Shown: positions 18,817 through 27,939, counted from the stretch's first letter. The stretch: 64,000 nt of DNA from Gallionellales bacterium GWA2_60_142 (GCA_001801085.1 MGWR01000021.1:18522-82521), one strand, 5' to 3'. Program-made: numbers and translations. The notes: generated by a model not told the origin, from the sequence alone.

Positions 18817-19058
18817 GTTCCGGACACTCCCTTGCATACATTGATCTTGGCCGCCTCGTTGCGGCGCAGCAGCACGTCGGTGGTGCCGACGCGCACCTGC
18901 AGCGGGCCGGAGAACGCGGCGCGGCGTATCAACTCGACCTGTTTGCCGCTGCGGAACCCCAGCGCCAGCAGCCGTTGGTGCAGCGCCTCTTCGGCGTGGA
19001 TAGCCACTATCGTGGCGGTGTCGCCCGGTTGCAGGCTGGCAAGTGTGATCGAGGACAT
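18813..19058 (-). CDS. feoA: FeoA, SH3-like partner of FeoB
   Basis: An 81-residue cytoplasmic protein with the FeoA pattern LASLQPGDTATIVAI, HQRLLALGFRSGKQVELIRR and PLQVRVGTTDVLLRRNEAAKI. It is required for efficient Fe(II) uptake through FeoB. The ATG at this position precedes the conserved start (MSSITLASL); the longer frame begins inside the promoter. It is the first gene of feoAB, with a Fur box 28 bases upstream, so it should be repressed by iron-loaded Fur. Confidence 0.94.
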   Translation of the reverse strand: MSSITLASLQPGDTATIVAIHAEEALHQRLLALGFRSGKQVELIRRAAFSGPLQVRVGTTDVLLRRNEAAKINVCKGVSGT

Positions 19059-19085
19059 GGGGTGTATCCCGTAGTGATTTGCGTA

Positions 19086-19106
19086 GATGATAATAGTTCT
19101 CATTTG
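19086..19106 (-). promoter_or_regulatory. Fur box in the feoA/fur intergenic region
   Basis: On the minus strand the sequence AATGAGAACTATTATCAT closely follows the Fur consensus (overlapping NATWAT-type hexamers). It is placed to block the feoAB promoter; it also lies 54 bases before the divergent fur gene and could give autoregulation. Confidence 0.8.
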
Positions 19107-19159
19107 CAACTGCAAGCGCTTTCAGGCAAGATACCCAAAAACGACAGGAGAGCGTTGAT

Positions 19160-19591
19160 ATGGATAAACCCCAACCCGATGACTTGAAAGACGCAGGCCT
19201 CAAATCCACCGTGCCGAGGCTCAATATTCTTGCCCTGTTCAAGTCCGGTCAGGAGCGCCACATGAGCGCGGAAGACGTGTACAAGCAACTGCTGGCCAAG
19301 GGCGACGACGTGGGGCTGGCTACGGTCTATCGCGTGCTGACGCAGTTCGAGCAGGCCGGGCTGCTGGTGCGCCATTATTTCGAGGGCGGCAAATCGGTGT
19401 TCGAGCTCAATCAGGGCAAGCATCACGACCACATCGTCTGTCTGCAATGCGGTCACGTCGAGGAATTCTACGATGCGGATATCGAGTCTCGTCAGGAAAA
19501 GGTCGCTACCGAACGCGGTTTTGCCGTTCACAACCACTCGCTTCACATCTATGCGGATTGCAACAAGAAGGCGTGCCCGCACAAGCACTAA
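19160..19591 (+). CDS. fur: Ferric uptake regulator Fur
   Basis: A 143-residue dimeric repressor. The winged helix is seen in LKSTVPRLNILALF and GLATVYRVLTQFEQAGLLVR. Metal sites are intact: HHDHIVCLQCGHVEEF (regulatory histidines and the first structural Cys pair) and the C-terminal CNKKACPHKH (second Cys pair). With Fe(II) it represses iron-uptake genes such as the adjacent feoAB. The ATG follows AGGAGAGCG. Divergent from feoA across a shared Fur box. Confidence 0.96.
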   Translation: MDKPQPDDLKDAGLKSTVPRLNILALFKSGQERHMSAEDVYKQLLAKGDDVGLATVYRVLTQFEQAGLLVRHYFEGGKSVFELNQGKHHDHIVCLQCGHVEEFYDADIESRQEKVATERGFAVHNHSLHIYADCNKKACPHKH

Positions 19592-19644
19592 GGTATCGCC
19601 AGGGGCGTTGTTCGATGGCGCTGCATCTTTTGTCGCGCGGCCCT

Positions 19645-19673
19645 TTGGCCGCGTTGGCGTATTGCGGTAGAAT
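19645..19673 (+). promoter_or_regulatory. Probable sigma-70 promoter of dapA
   Basis: TTGGCC and TAGAAT are separated by 17 bases, 28 bases before the dapA ATG. The -10 matches the TAGAAT form also seen before parA and fdxA in this window. Confidence 0.5.
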
Positions 19674-19700
19674 GCCGCATTTATTTTGGTGGCAGGCAAA

Positions 19701-20597
19701 ATGATCAAGGGCAGTATCGTAGCAATCGTCACCCCCATGCATGAGGATGGCAGTCTGGACTTGGCGTCGTTCCGCGCGCTGATCGATTTCCATATCGAAC
19801 AGGGGACGGACGGCATCGTCGTGGTTGGCACGACCGGCGAGTCTCCCACCGTGGACGTCGAAGAACACGAGACGCTGATCGCCGAGGCGGTCAAGCATGT
19901 CGCGGGGCGCATCCCGGTGATCGCCGGCACCGGCGCGAATTCCACCAAGGAAGCCATCGAGCTGGCGTTGTTTTCGAAGAAGGCCGGCGCGGACGCATCG
20001 CTGACCGTGGTGCCTTATTACAACAAGCCGACCCAGGAAGGCCTGTACCTGCACTTCAAGGCCATCGCCGAGGCGGTGGACATGCCGCATATCCTGTACA
20101 ACGTGCCGGGCCGCACCGTGGCCGACATGAACAACGACACCGTGCTGCGTCTGGCGCAGATCCCCAATATCGTCGGTATCAAGGATGCGACCGGCAACAT
20201 TGAGCGCGGCAGCGATCTGTTGCAGCGCGCGGCTGCATTGAAGCAAACCATCGGGGACTTCGCGGTCTACAGCGGCGACGACGCCAGCACACTGGCGCTG
20301 ATGCTGCTCGGCGCGGCAGGCACGATCTCGGTGACCGCTAACGTTGCACCGAAACTGATGCACGAGATGTGCGCGGCCGCGCTGGTCGGCGATCTCGCCC
20401 GCGCGCGCGACATCAACTTCCAGTTGCTTGGGCTACATCGCAACCTGTTCGTCGAGGCGAATCCGATCCCGGTGAAGTGGGCGGTGGCGCGCATGGGCAA
20501 GATGAAGAATACGTTGCGCTTGCCGCTGACGCCGCTTTCCACAGGCGGGCAGCCGGCGGTCGAAGCGGCGATGCGTCAGGCCGGCGTCATCAATTAA
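19701..20597 (+). CDS. dapA: 4-hydroxy-tetrahydrodipicolinate synthase
   Basis: A 298-residue TIM-barrel enzyme that condenses pyruvate and aspartate semialdehyde in lysine and diaminopimelate synthesis. Signature motifs: [15 protein letters not shown], the tyrosine in LYNVPGRT and the Schiff-base lysine in [12 protein letters not shown]. Length is standard. I use the ATG preceded by GGTGGCAGG, five codons into the open frame. bamC follows after 27 bases, the dapA-bamC order common in proteobacteria. Confidence 0.97.
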   Translation: MIKGSIVAIVTPMHEDGSLDLASFRALIDFHIEQGTDGIVVVGTTGESPTVDVEEHETLIAEAVKHVAGRIPVIAGTGANSTKEAIELALFSKKAGADASLTVVPYYNKPTQEGLYLHFKAIAEAVDMPHILYNVPGRTVADMNNDTVLRLAQIPNIVGIKDATGNIERGSDLLQRAAALKQTIGDFAVYSGDDASTLALMLLGAAGTISVTANVAPKLMHEMCAAALVGDLARARDINFQLLGLHRNLFVEANPIPVKWAVARMGKMKNTLRLPLTPLSTGGQPAVEAAMRQAGVIN

Positions 20598-20624
20598 TCG
20601 TACGGAATCACCGGAGAGAAATAC

Positions 20625-21740
20625 ATGAAGGCTTTGCATATCGGGATTTCCACTGTCGTGCTGCTCTCCTTGGCGGGATGCGGCGCGATGGGGTTGGGCA
20701 GCAAGCGTATCGATTACCATGCCGGCGCGGTGCAGGCGCCGTCGCTGGAAGTGCCGCCCGGTCTGACATCGCCCGGCAGCGATGATCGTTACAAAGTGCC
20801 GGGGGGCGAGGCGGTTGCGACCTATTCCGATTACAGCAAGGGCGGAGAGGCGGCACAAGGTTCGCGCGCCGCAGCAGTGCTGCCCGAGGTGAAGGGCGTG
20901 CGTCTGGAACGTAACGGTGCGCAGCGCTGGCTGGTTGTCAGCGACAAGGCGGAGAACGTCTGGCCGGTGGTCAAGGCGTTTTGGCAGGAAAATGGCCTGA
21001 GCATCGCCAGCGAAGATCAGGCGGCGGGCGTGATGGAGACCGATTGGGCGGAGAATCGTGCAAAAATCCCGCTGAGCGGCGTTCGCAGTGTGATCGGCAA
21101 GGTGTTCGATAATCTCTATTCGTCCGGCGAGAAGGATCAGTACCGCACCCGTCTCGAACGCGGCAAGGACGGCGCGAGCACCGAGGTGTACATCACTCAT
21201 CGCGGCATGGAAGAAGTAGTGGCTGCCGACGGGAATACATCGAAGTGGCAGCCGCGCGCCAACGATCCCGAGATCGAGGCTATCCTGTTGCAGAAACTGT
21301 TGGTGCGTTTCGGCGCCAGCGAGGCTGAAGCCGCGAATGCAGTTCCGGCGAATGCTCCGGCGGGAGCGGCCGCATCGGTCGGCGGTGACGGCAAGGCCAA
21401 TTTGCGGGAAACATTCGACGGCAGCAAGGTCATCGTCGTGAACGATGCATTCGACAGGGCATGGCGTCGCGTTGGTTTGGCGATAGAAGGCGCGGGCCTG
21501 GCGGTCGAGGACAAGGATAGAGCCAAGGGTGTTTACTTCCTGCGCCTGTCCAAGGCGGAGAAGGGTTGGATGGATACGCTGATGTTCTGGCAGGACGACG
21601 AAGCGGCTGGTCGCCGCTATCGCGTGAACGTCAAGGACGGCGGTGCGTCAAGCGAGGTGACGGTGACCGACCAGGAAGGCGTCAGCGACGATGCGACCGC
21701 TGCCTTGATCGAGGCTATCTACAAGAATATCGGGCAGTAA
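20625..21740 (+). CDS. bamC: Outer-membrane assembly lipoprotein BamC
   Basis: A 371-residue lipoprotein of the BAM complex. The signal peptide ends in the lipobox SLAGCG. After an unstructured region (VPPGLTSPGSDDRYKVP) two helix-grip domains follow: AQRWLVVSDKAENVWPVVKA with FWQENGL, and the second at SKVIVVNDAFDRAWRRVGLA. It binds BamD on the periplasmic face. The ATG is preceded by CCGGAGAGA. It follows dapA in the expected order. Confidence 0.92.
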   Translation: MKALHIGISTVVLLSLAGCGAMGLGSKRIDYHAGAVQAPSLEVPPGLTSPGSDDRYKVPGGEAVATYSDYSKGGEAAQGSRAAAVLPEVKGVRLERNGAQRWLVVSDKAENVWPVVKAFWQENGLSIASEDQAAGVMETDWAENRAKIPLSGVRSVIGKVFDNLYSSGEKDQYRTRLERGKDGASTEVYITHRGMEEVVAADGNTSKWQPRANDPEIEAILLQKLLVRFGASEAEAANAVPANAPAGAAASVGGDGKANLRETFDGSKVIVVNDAFDRAWRRVGLAIEGAGLAVEDKDRAKGVYFLRLSKAEKGWMDTLMFWQDDEAAGRRYRVNVKDGGASSEVTVTDQEGVSDDATAALIEAIYKNIGQ

Positions 21741-21751
21741 CGCGCAGTCCC

Positions 21752-22519
21752 ATGCGTTTTGCCTCTCTGGGCAGCGGCAGCGAGGGCAACGCGCTGCTGG
21801 TCGAGGTCGCCGGCACGAGACTGCTGATGGATTGCGGTTTCGGGCTGAACGACAGCATCGCCCGTCTGGCCCGCCTCGGCATCTCTCCCGAACAGCTCGA
21901 CGGCATCCTCATTACCCATGAACATGGCGACCACAGCAGCGGGGTGGCGCGTCTGGCGCGCAAGTTCGCCCTGCCGGTCTGGCTGACGCACGGCACGCTG
22001 CGCAGCCTGTCGGGCAAGCTGTCAGGCGTCGGGCGGATATGCGAAATCGATCCACATCAGTCTTTCGCCATCGGCGACATCGAAATCACTCCTTATCCCG
22101 TTCCTCACGACGCCGCCGAGCCGGTGCAGTTCGTCTTCGGCGATGGCGCGCAGCAGTTGGGCGTGCTGACCGATGCCGGCAGCAGCACGCCGCACATCGA
22201 GGCGGTGCTGGGCGGCTGCGATGCGCTGGTGCTGGAATGCAACCACGACAGCGACATGCTGATGAACGGGGATTATCCCTGGAGCCTCAAACAGCGCGTC
22301 GGCGGGCGTTTCGGGCATCTGAACAACCGCGATGCCGCGGCGATCCTTTCGCGGCTGGACAGGAGCAGGCTGCAGCATCTGGTCGCTGCGCATCTGAGCC
22401 GCAGCAACAATACCGAGGCGCTGGCGATTTCCGCACTGAGCGGTGCAATGGGATGCGAGGCGGGGTGGATAACGGTGGCGACGCAGCAGGAAGGATGCGG
22501 TTGGCGCGAGATTCGTTGA
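21752..22519 (+). CDS. Metallo-beta-lactamase fold hydrolase (YycJ/WalJ-like)
   Basis: A 255-residue cytoplasmic protein. The di-metal site motif is THEHGDHSSG, with downstream ligand histidines (PHDAAEPV and the C-terminal VAAHLSRSNN) and D in LTDAGSS. The start FASLGSGSEGNALLVE is the typical opening of this subgroup, which is thought to act on nucleic acids. I use the ATG 11 bases after the bamC stop; the track frame upstream overlaps bamC. Confidence 0.9.
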   Translation: MRFASLGSGSEGNALLVEVAGTRLLMDCGFGLNDSIARLARLGISPEQLDGILITHEHGDHSSGVARLARKFALPVWLTHGTLRSLSGKLSGVGRICEIDPHQSFAIGDIEITPYPVPHDAAEPVQFVFGDGAQQLGVLTDAGSSTPHIEAVLGGCDALVLECNHDSDMLMNGDYPWSLKQRVGGRFGHLNNRDAAAILSRLDRSRLQHLVAAHLSRSNNTEALAISALSGAMGCEAGWITVATQQEGCGWREIR

Positions 22520-22544
22520 GATGCAATCGGCGAATGCCGGAAAT

Positions 22545-22572
22545 AAAAAAAGCCGACTTGCGTCGGCTTTTG
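22545..22572 (-). terminator. Bidirectional terminator between MBL and lipoprotein genes
   Basis: AGCCGAC-TTGC-GTCGGCT stem with A-run on one side and T-run on the other. It can serve both converging genes. Confidence 0.85.
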
Positions 22573-22591
22573 TCGCCCGTAGGCTAGTTGC

Positions 22592-22804
22592 TTACTTTGC
22601 AGCAGGAGCGGCAGCGTCAGCAGCAGGAGCAGCAGCAGCTTCGGAAGCAGCAGGAGCAGCAACAGCGTCGGAAGCAGCAGCAGGAGCAGCTTCGACAACA
22701 GCGGAAGCAGCAGGAGCTTCAACAGCAGGAGCTTCAGCAGCCTTTTCGCCACAAGCGGTCAGAGCCAGAGCCAGCAGAGCAGCAACGAGAGCGGACAATT
22801 TCAT
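22592..22804 (-). CDS. Small alanine-rich lipoprotein
   Basis: A 70-residue protein: a signal peptide MKLSALVAALLALALTACGE with lipobox LTAC, then a tail almost wholly of A, P, E, S, D and V (PAVEAPAASAVVEAAPAAAS). The DNA is a degenerate GCAGCAGGAGC-type trinucleotide repeat, which gives a Gln-rich false frame on the other strand. Possibly a cell-envelope spacer; no function known. It has its own terminator. Confidence 0.8.
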   Translation of the reverse strand: MKLSALVAALLALALTACGEKAAEAPAVEAPAASAVVEAAPAAASDAVAAPAASEAAAAPAADAAAPAAK

Positions 22805-22961
22805 TTTTATATACCTCGGGAGTCGTTAATTAAATAGAAGGTTCAATGTCTTTTTGCCTCGATTGCGATTGTTCCCGTAATCGAAGGCGGCGCATTCTAG
22901 CACTTGCATAGAGGAAATCTAGTGGTTGCGCAACTATTTTTTCAAGTCTGTATTGGCTGTG

Positions 22962-23453
22962 CTATAACCCCAGACGAGCAGTGGTCAATGCGGAGTGCGA
23001 ACCCTCCCACATTTCGAGGAATCTCGACCTCAGCGCCCGTGCATTTTCAGGGTCGTTCCGGGCCAGGATGCCGCGCGGGTCGTCGAAGTGAAAGCGGCGT
23101 ACATAATGCGATTCGTCGGCCACAGAGAAGGGGGCGGTGATGTGCTGCAAGCTCTTCGGCGTCTGGTGGATGGACATGCCGGTGCCAAACTGGCCGAGCA
23201 GCGTCATCATGCGCGGGCATCGGGTGGACAGGTAACGCGTGTCGTGGGCCAGCACGAACAAACGATGCGCCGGGCTTTCCAGCAGGAAACGGCGCAGCGT
23301 CTCGTAGCGTGCCTCGCCGTTGAAGCCCAGGCCGTCGAAGTCGTTCTCGAACAGGTAGAGGTTGTGTTCGGCCAAGCCGCACAGTGTATCGAGTGCGGCG
23401 GTGTAGTCGGCGATGCCGTCTAGGTGGATATGTTGCAGTTCATCGTCGCTCAT
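22962..23453 (-). CDS. Conserved protein of unknown function next to roxA
   Basis: A 163-residue cytoplasmic protein beginning MSDDELQHIHLDGIADYTAA and containing LYLFENDFDGLGFN, RLFVLAHDTRYL, and VADESHYVRRFHFDDPRGI. It resembles the DUF7931 group as I recall it, but I would not assign a function. The ATG follows GGAGCGCACG. It lies 17 bases after the ribosomal oxygenase gene on the same strand, and looks co-transcribed. The much longer open frame that covers it continues across the oxygenase gene in another phase and is not coding. Confidence 0.75.
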   Translation of the reverse strand: MSDDELQHIHLDGIADYTAALDTLCGLAEHNLYLFENDFDGLGFNGEARYETLRRFLLESPAHRLFVLAHDTRYLSTRCPRMMTLLGQFGTGMSIHQTPKSLQHITAPFSVADESHYVRRFHFDDPRGILARNDPENARALRSRFLEMWEGSHSALTTARLGL

Positions 23454-23470
23454 CGTGCGCTCCTTGCCGC

Positions 23471-24595
23471 TCAGCGTGGGGTGAGATAGCCGTCCTGATA
23501 CCACTGGTAAAGCAGTTCGGCGCATTCGTCCGAGATGTCCGTCGCTGCGGGCAATTCGCGGTGGTCTGCCAGTTCGCGCAGCAGCGGGTAGTCGTCCTTG
23601 CCGGCTTCGAACTCCTCGCCGTTGATGAATATCCAGCCGGCATGGCACAGCATCTGGCTCTTCAGATCCAGTTCCACCCCTTGTTTTTGCACGGCCTGCC
23701 GGAACTTCGCCTCGCTCAGCGGGCGTTGCGGCGAGTCGAAGAAGATGTGCGGCTTGGGTTCGGAGAGGTAGCAGCCGAGGAAGTTTGCGATGTCTTCCTT
23801 GTCCCAGCGCACCTGCTTGATCGCCTGTTCCACCTGGCCCAGCATTGCCGAGCCGATTTCCGACGGGTGCTTCTGCGCCTTGAGGTCGGGGTCGGCGTAC
23901 ATGCCGTTCACTTCGATGCGATCCTGTAAATACACCAGGAACTGTTCTGCTAGTTCCTGATACGACGGCGTGCGGAAGCCGATGGAATAGGTCATGCAAT
24001 CGTCTTCGGCGATGCCGTTGTGTGCGCAATGCGGCGGCAGGTAGAGCATGTCGCCCGCTTCCAGCACCCATTCCTGTTCGACGCTGAAATCCTTGAGGAT
24101 GCGCAGCGGCGCGCCTTCGATTAGCGTCTGATCTTTCTGCGTCGAAATTTGCCAGCGACGGTGTCCCGCGCCTTGCAGCAGGAACACGTCGTAGGAGTCG
24201 AAGTGCGGCCCGACGCCGCCGCCCGCAGGCGCATAGCTGACCATCAGGTCGTCCAGTCGTGCGTGGGGAATGAAGGAGAAGAGTTTCAGCAGTTCGGTGC
24301 CTTCCGGCAGGTGATGGTTCACGCCCTGCACCAGCACGGTCCATTTCTTCTTGCCGAAATGGCCGAAATCCTCGGGCTCGAACGGCGAGTGTTGCAGCCC
24401 GAATTTGCCGCCGTGCTGCGTGACGAGGCGCGCCTGCACATCTTCCCCGCAGGCGAGGTCTATCAGTTGTTGTGGATCGAGCAGGCCTTCGAAGGAGGGG
24501 AGCGCCTTGCGGATCAGCAGCGGCTTCTTCTGCCAGTAGTCGCGCAGGAATTCGGCTACGCTCAGGCCGCCGAGTAGTGTCTGTATGGTTTTCAT
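23471..24595 (-). CDS. roxA: Ribosomal protein arginine hydroxylase RoxA (YcfD-like, JmjC)
   Basis: A 374-residue 2-oxoglutarate/Fe(II)-dependent oxygenase. The JmjC core has the iron ligands H131 and D133 in VGPHFDSYDVF, with the third histidine in YLPPHCAHNG (about H189/H192); K for 2-oxoglutarate is probably in the R-R-W-Q-I strand region. The C-terminal half is the winged-helix dimer domain. E. coli YcfD hydroxylates an arginine of ribosomal protein L16 (uL16). Length and motifs match. Confidence 0.92.
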   Translation of the reverse strand: MKTIQTLLGGLSVAEFLRDYWQKKPLLIRKALPSFEGLLDPQQLIDLACGEDVQARLVTQHGGKFGLQHSPFEPEDFGHFGKKKWTVLVQGVNHHLPEGTELLKLFSFIPHARLDDLMVSYAPAGGGVGPHFDSYDVFLLQGAGHRRWQISTQKDQTLIEGAPLRILKDFSVEQEWVLEAGDMLYLPPHCAHNGIAEDDCMTYSIGFRTPSYQELAEQFLVYLQDRIEVNGMYADPDLKAQKHPSEIGSAMLGQVEQAIKQVRWDKEDIANFLGCYLSEPKPHIFFDSPQRPLSEAKFRQAVQKQGVELDLKSQMLCHAGWIFINGEEFEAGKDDYPLLRELADHRELPAATDISDECAELLYQWYQDGYLTPR

Positions 24596-24696
24596 GCCGG
24601 CGATTATAGACGCACAGAATGCCGTTCGGGCAGGGCGTAAAAACTTTTATGGCGTATCGCAAATGTGTTTAAAATGCCCGCAAGGGGGATAGGATC

Positions 24697-25176
24697 ATGC
24701 AAGCTGTCCAGCTCGCGGAAGGAATGGAGGCGCCGCATTTCGAGTTGCCGGATGCGGACATGGAAAGCTTCGTGCTCACCTCGCTGAAGGGCAAGCGCAA
24801 CATCGTGTTGTATTTCTATCCCAGGGACGACACGCCGGGCTGCACGATGGAGGCCAACGAGTTCAGCAATCTCGACGACGATTTTGCGAAACTGGACGCC
24901 ATCGTGGTGGGCATCAGCCGCGACGATTGCTTGAGCCATGCGACGTTTCGCGACAAGCACGGGCTGTCCGTGTTGCTGCTTTCCGATCCGGAAGCCCGCG
25001 TCTGCAAACGTTATGGCGTGATGGTGGAGAAGGAAGCCGACGGGCACAGGAAACAGATGATCCAGCGTTCCACCTTTGTAATAGACAAGCAGGGCAAGCT
25101 TCGCCATGTTCTATACGGCGTTCACGCACACGGACATGCGCAGGAAATTTTTAATTTGATAAAGGAAATGAAATGA
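24697..25176 (+). CDS. bcp: Bcp-type peroxiredoxin
   Basis: A 159-residue thiol peroxidase of the Bcp/PrxQ group. The peroxidatic cysteine is in DDTPGCTMEANEF; the resolving cysteine found five residues later in E. coli Bcp is absent (alanine-asparagine there), so it may work as a one-Cys enzyme or use C in RDDCLSHA. The downstream FRDKHGLSVLLLSDPE is standard. The ATG has AAGGGGGATAGG upstream. Its stop overlaps the slyD start. Confidence 0.94.
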   Translation: MQAVQLAEGMEAPHFELPDADMESFVLTSLKGKRNIVLYFYPRDDTPGCTMEANEFSNLDDDFAKLDAIVVGISRDDCLSHATFRDKHGLSVLLLSDPEARVCKRYGVMVEKEADGHRKQMIQRSTFVIDKQGKLRHVLYGVHAHGHAQEIFNLIKEMK

Positions 25177-25661
25177 AGATCGCCAAAGACACCGTTGTAT
25201 CGCTGCGTTACGAACTTTTCGATGCCGATGGCGAACAGCTGGAGAAGGTCGAAGACCCGGTCAGTTATCTGCATGGCGGCTATGACGGCATCTTCCCGCT
25301 GGTCGAAGAAGCGCTGCACGGCAAGAGAGTCGGCGATACCTGCAATGTCACGATGAAGCCGGATGACGCTTTTGGCGAATACGATCACCAGTTGGTGGAA
25401 GTCGAAGCGCGCAACGCGTTCCCCAAGGATGTCACGGTCGGCATGCAGTTCGAGGGGGGCCCGGAGAATTCCGACGAGGACGACTTCATGCTCTACACCG
25501 TCGTTGATGTGACCGACGATGAAGTCACCGTGGACGGCAATCATCCGCTGGCCGGCAAGACCCTGACTTTCAACTGCATCGTTGTCGGTGTGCGCGCGGC
25601 CACCGAAGAGGAGTTGGCGCACGGTCATGTGCATGAGGGCGACGGGGAACATCTGCACTAG
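25173..25661 (+). CDS. slyD: FKBP-type peptidyl-prolyl isomerase SlyD
   Basis: A 162-residue protein with the SlyD layout: FKBP half-domain with YLHGGYDGIFPLVEEALHGK and GDTCNVTMKPDDAFGEYDHQ, the inserted IF chaperone domain around FPKDVTVGMQF, and a C-terminal GKTLTFNCIVVGVR strand. The metal-binding tail is short here (HGHVHEGDGEHLH). It assists folding and nickel handling. It is coupled to bcp by a four-base overlap. Confidence 0.94.
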   Translation: MKIAKDTVVSLRYELFDADGEQLEKVEDPVSYLHGGYDGIFPLVEEALHGKRVGDTCNVTMKPDDAFGEYDHQLVEVEARNAFPKDVTVGMQFEGGPENSDEDDFMLYTVVDVTDDEVTVDGNHPLAGKTLTFNCIVVGVRAATEEELAHGHVHEGDGEHLH

Positions 25662-25773
25662 TTCTCGCCGCAATCCGAGAGGCCGCCGTCAGAGTGGCCT
25701 TTATTCCTGGTAGCTACAGGGCGGGGTGTCCCAGAAAGGTGAGGTTCGAAGTGTCTTTCCGGTTTGTCGTCGT

Positions 25774-26814
25774 ATGAAAAACAGGTATACGCAGGACAAG
25801 GTAGCCAGTGCCGAGATATTGAGGCTGCTGCTGCAGAAAATGGCCGCTCATCCGGCCGCGTTCACTCCGTTCGCCTACGCCTTGTGGTATGAGTTCATCA
25901 CCGGCATCAATCCGCCGCTGAGCAAGGCGGTGAATGCGTTGCTCGACAACAAGCAGCAACTCACCGACGATTTGGTGCATGAGTTGTATGCCAGCCATAT
26001 CGCCGACGGCAACGTCGAGGCGGAGCAGGCTTTCAAGCAGAACATGCAAAAGGTGCTGGAGAATCTGGCGCGATTCACCGAAGCGACCGGCGACGAGGCC
26101 GGGAAGTTCAACGCGGGCTTGCAGAAGCATGGCGAGCGTTTGTCCCGCGGGCTGGATGCCGACTCCCTGCAGGGACTGGTCGGCGAGATTGCCCAGGAGA
26201 CGGCGGTCATGCGCTCTTCGGTCGATTCGTTGCAGGACAAGCTGCAGGAAAGCAAAAGCGAGGTAGAGCGGCTGCAACAGGAGCTGATGAGTGCGCGCAG
26301 CGAGGCCTTGCTGGACCCGCTGACCGGGGTGTTCAACCGGCGCGGTTTCGAGGCGCAGATGCGCAACCTGGCCGCCAATCCGGAGATGCAGGGCAAGCAG
26401 GTCAGCTTCCTGATGCTGGACATCGATTTCTTCAAGAAGATCAACGACACCTACGGACACCTGTTCGGCGACAAGGTCATTCGCGTCATTGCCGAGGTGC
26501 TGAAGGCTCAGGTCAAGGGGCAGGATTCGGTCGCGCGGCTGGGCGGCGAGGAATTCGCCGTGATCTTGCCCGACACGCCGCTGCAGGGCGCCAAGGTGGT
26601 TGCCGAGCATATCCGTCAGTTGATCGAACGGGGCAAGATACGCCGCATGGACAAGGACGAGAGTGTCGGCGGCATCACCGTCTCGATTGGTATCGCAGGC
26701 TGCGATATCGGCGCCGACTGGCTGGCGACACTGGGCCAGTCCGACGAGGCGCTCTATGTTTCCAAGCAGGGCGGGCGCAACCGTTCCACGATTTATACGC
26801 CGCCGCAGGACTGA
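25774..26814 (+). CDS. Cytosolic diguanylate cyclase (GGDEF)
   Basis: A 346-residue protein with a helical N-terminal sensory region (LLLQKMAAHPAAFTPFAYAL; typical of the orphan cyclases with a YxxWYE motif), a coiled-coil linker (LQDKLQESKSEVERLQQEL) and a GGDEF domain with RLGGEEFAVIL, an active form; no RxxD I-site is present upstream. Start: I use the ATG that puts MKNRYTQDK at the N-terminus, as homologues begin; a GTG at 25726 with a GGGCGG site is the alternative. It lies in tandem after slyD but with a 110-base gap. Confidence 0.9.
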   Translation: MKNRYTQDKVASAEILRLLLQKMAAHPAAFTPFAYALWYEFITGINPPLSKAVNALLDNKQQLTDDLVHELYASHIADGNVEAEQAFKQNMQKVLENLARFTEATGDEAGKFNAGLQKHGERLSRGLDADSLQGLVGEIAQETAVMRSSVDSLQDKLQESKSEVERLQQELMSARSEALLDPLTGVFNRRGFEAQMRNLAANPEMQGKQVSFLMLDIDFFKKINDTYGHLFGDKVIRVIAEVLKAQVKGQDSVARLGGEEFAVILPDTPLQGAKVVAEHIRQLIERGKIRRMDKDESVGGITVSIGIAGCDIGADWLATLGQSDEALYVSKQGGRNRSTIYTPPQD

Positions 26815-26818
26815 CGCG

Positions 26819-27883
26819 TCATATCTCCAGTCTGGCGGACAGCCATTTCGCGACCTGTTCGCCACCCGATGGAACCGGTGTCGGCGACCGTGCCATTTCC
26901 CTTAACCGCTCCATTTCGGTTGCGATGTTTCCATCTTCCAGAGTCTGCCGCGAGATATTGCGGCATCGTCCATGGTTTTGCAGCCATTCGACCAGCGCCG
27001 GAGATTCCGGCCAGTCCGGGCGGTCTGCATAAAGCACGGGCACACCGCTGCAGGAGGCTTCGACGAAGCTGCCGTAGCCCGGTTTGCACAGCAATACGTC
27101 GCAACTCGCCAGCAGGTCGCCGAAGCCCATGGTCAGCGATTCCAGTTCGATCGAATCCGGATGGCGCACCTGCCAGCTCGCCTGCACCAGATAACGCACG
27201 CCCTCTATGCGCGGCCAGCGTTCCATTGGCAGGCGGCTATCGATGCCGCCCATGCTGACCAGCACCAGTTTTTCTTCTCCGGATAAGCGCAGCAAACGGT
27301 TCAGTTCGTCGCGGCGGTTCGCGCCGATGTCGGCGATGGGGGAAGCCGGGACGAGGTTGGGCAGATAGCCCATCGTCATGCCCGGCGTCGCTCGCAGAAA
27401 GGCATCTGCATGCGCATAGCATCCGCGTATCTGCGCGGCGATATCGTCGTCGCCGCAGTAATGGCGGTAGATGTCGTGCCAGTTCAGCGAGCACAGCGCC
27501 GCATTCGGGATGCCGGCACGCTGCGCGCCCGCCAGCGGCAGGTAGCCGACGTTGGAAAGCACCATGTCCGTACCGAGATCGCGCAGCAGTCCGGCTTCGT
27601 CTTCGACGCGCGCCTGCCAGTCCGCGTGAAAAGCGCGATAGGCCGCGCGACTGTCCTCGACGCGCACATCCAGCGCCGAGGACATCAGCATGCCGATGTC
27701 GCCGTGGCTTTGATGATGCTCGAACGGCGCGTGGATGCGCGAACGCAGATGGGATGCCGGCACAGCCGAACGCACCGTGATGCGCAACTGCGGCATCAAG
27801 CTATGCAGTTCGTTCAGGACAGGTGCGGTCTGTGCGACATGGCCGTAGCCGTGGCCGGAGATCGAGACGACGAGATGGGGCAT
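26819..27883 (-). CDS. MGT/MurG-like glycosyltransferase
   Basis: A 354-residue cytoplasmic protein with the GT-B layout: glycine-rich N-terminal VSISGHGYGHVAQTAPVLNE, a helical acceptor half, LVLVSMGGIDSR at the domain boundary and the donor half KPGYGSFVEASCSGVPVLYA with WPESPALVEWL. The GHGYGH form also occurs in glycosyltransferase-like N-terminal halves of sugar kinases. Donor and acceptor cannot be named. It converges on the diguanylate cyclase gene with five bases between stops. Confidence 0.8.
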   Translation of the reverse strand: MPHLVVSISGHGYGHVAQTAPVLNELHSLMPQLRITVRSAVPASHLRSRIHAPFEHHQSHGDIGMLMSSALDVRVEDSRAAYRAFHADWQARVEDEAGLLRDLGTDMVLSNVGYLPLAGAQRAGIPNAALCSLNWHDIYRHYCGDDDIAAQIRGCYAHADAFLRATPGMTMGYLPNLVPASPIADIGANRRDELNRLLRLSGEEKLVLVSMGGIDSRLPMERWPRIEGVRYLVQASWQVRHPDSIELESLTMGFGDLLASCDVLLCKPGYGSFVEASCSGVPVLYADRPDWPESPALVEWLQNHGRCRNISRQTLEDGNIATEMERLREMARSPTPVPSGGEQVAKWLSARLEI

Positions 27884-27939
27884 GTTGCGATAAGGCGTTG
27901 CTTGTTCGGGCCGGGATTATCCCATGGGCGGGACGAGCG

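Noticed and set aside
16940-18841. 633-codon second frame across feoB on the same strand
   Set aside because: Arg/Ala-rich and without G-domain motifs; feoB lies in the other phase.
22580-22745. Trinucleotide repeats, possible CRISPR or minisatellite
   Set aside because: No spacer/repeat periodicity; they are codons of a low-complexity lipoprotein.
22588-22833. Gln-rich QQERQRQQQEQQQ frame on the plus strand
   Set aside because: The complement of the GCAGCAGGA trinucleotide tract of the alanine-rich lipoprotein, which has a signal peptide and a terminator.
22962-24662. 566-codon frame spanning roxA and the following small gene
   Set aside because: Only its last 163 codons are coding; the first 400 run through roxA in another phase and are Arg-rich.
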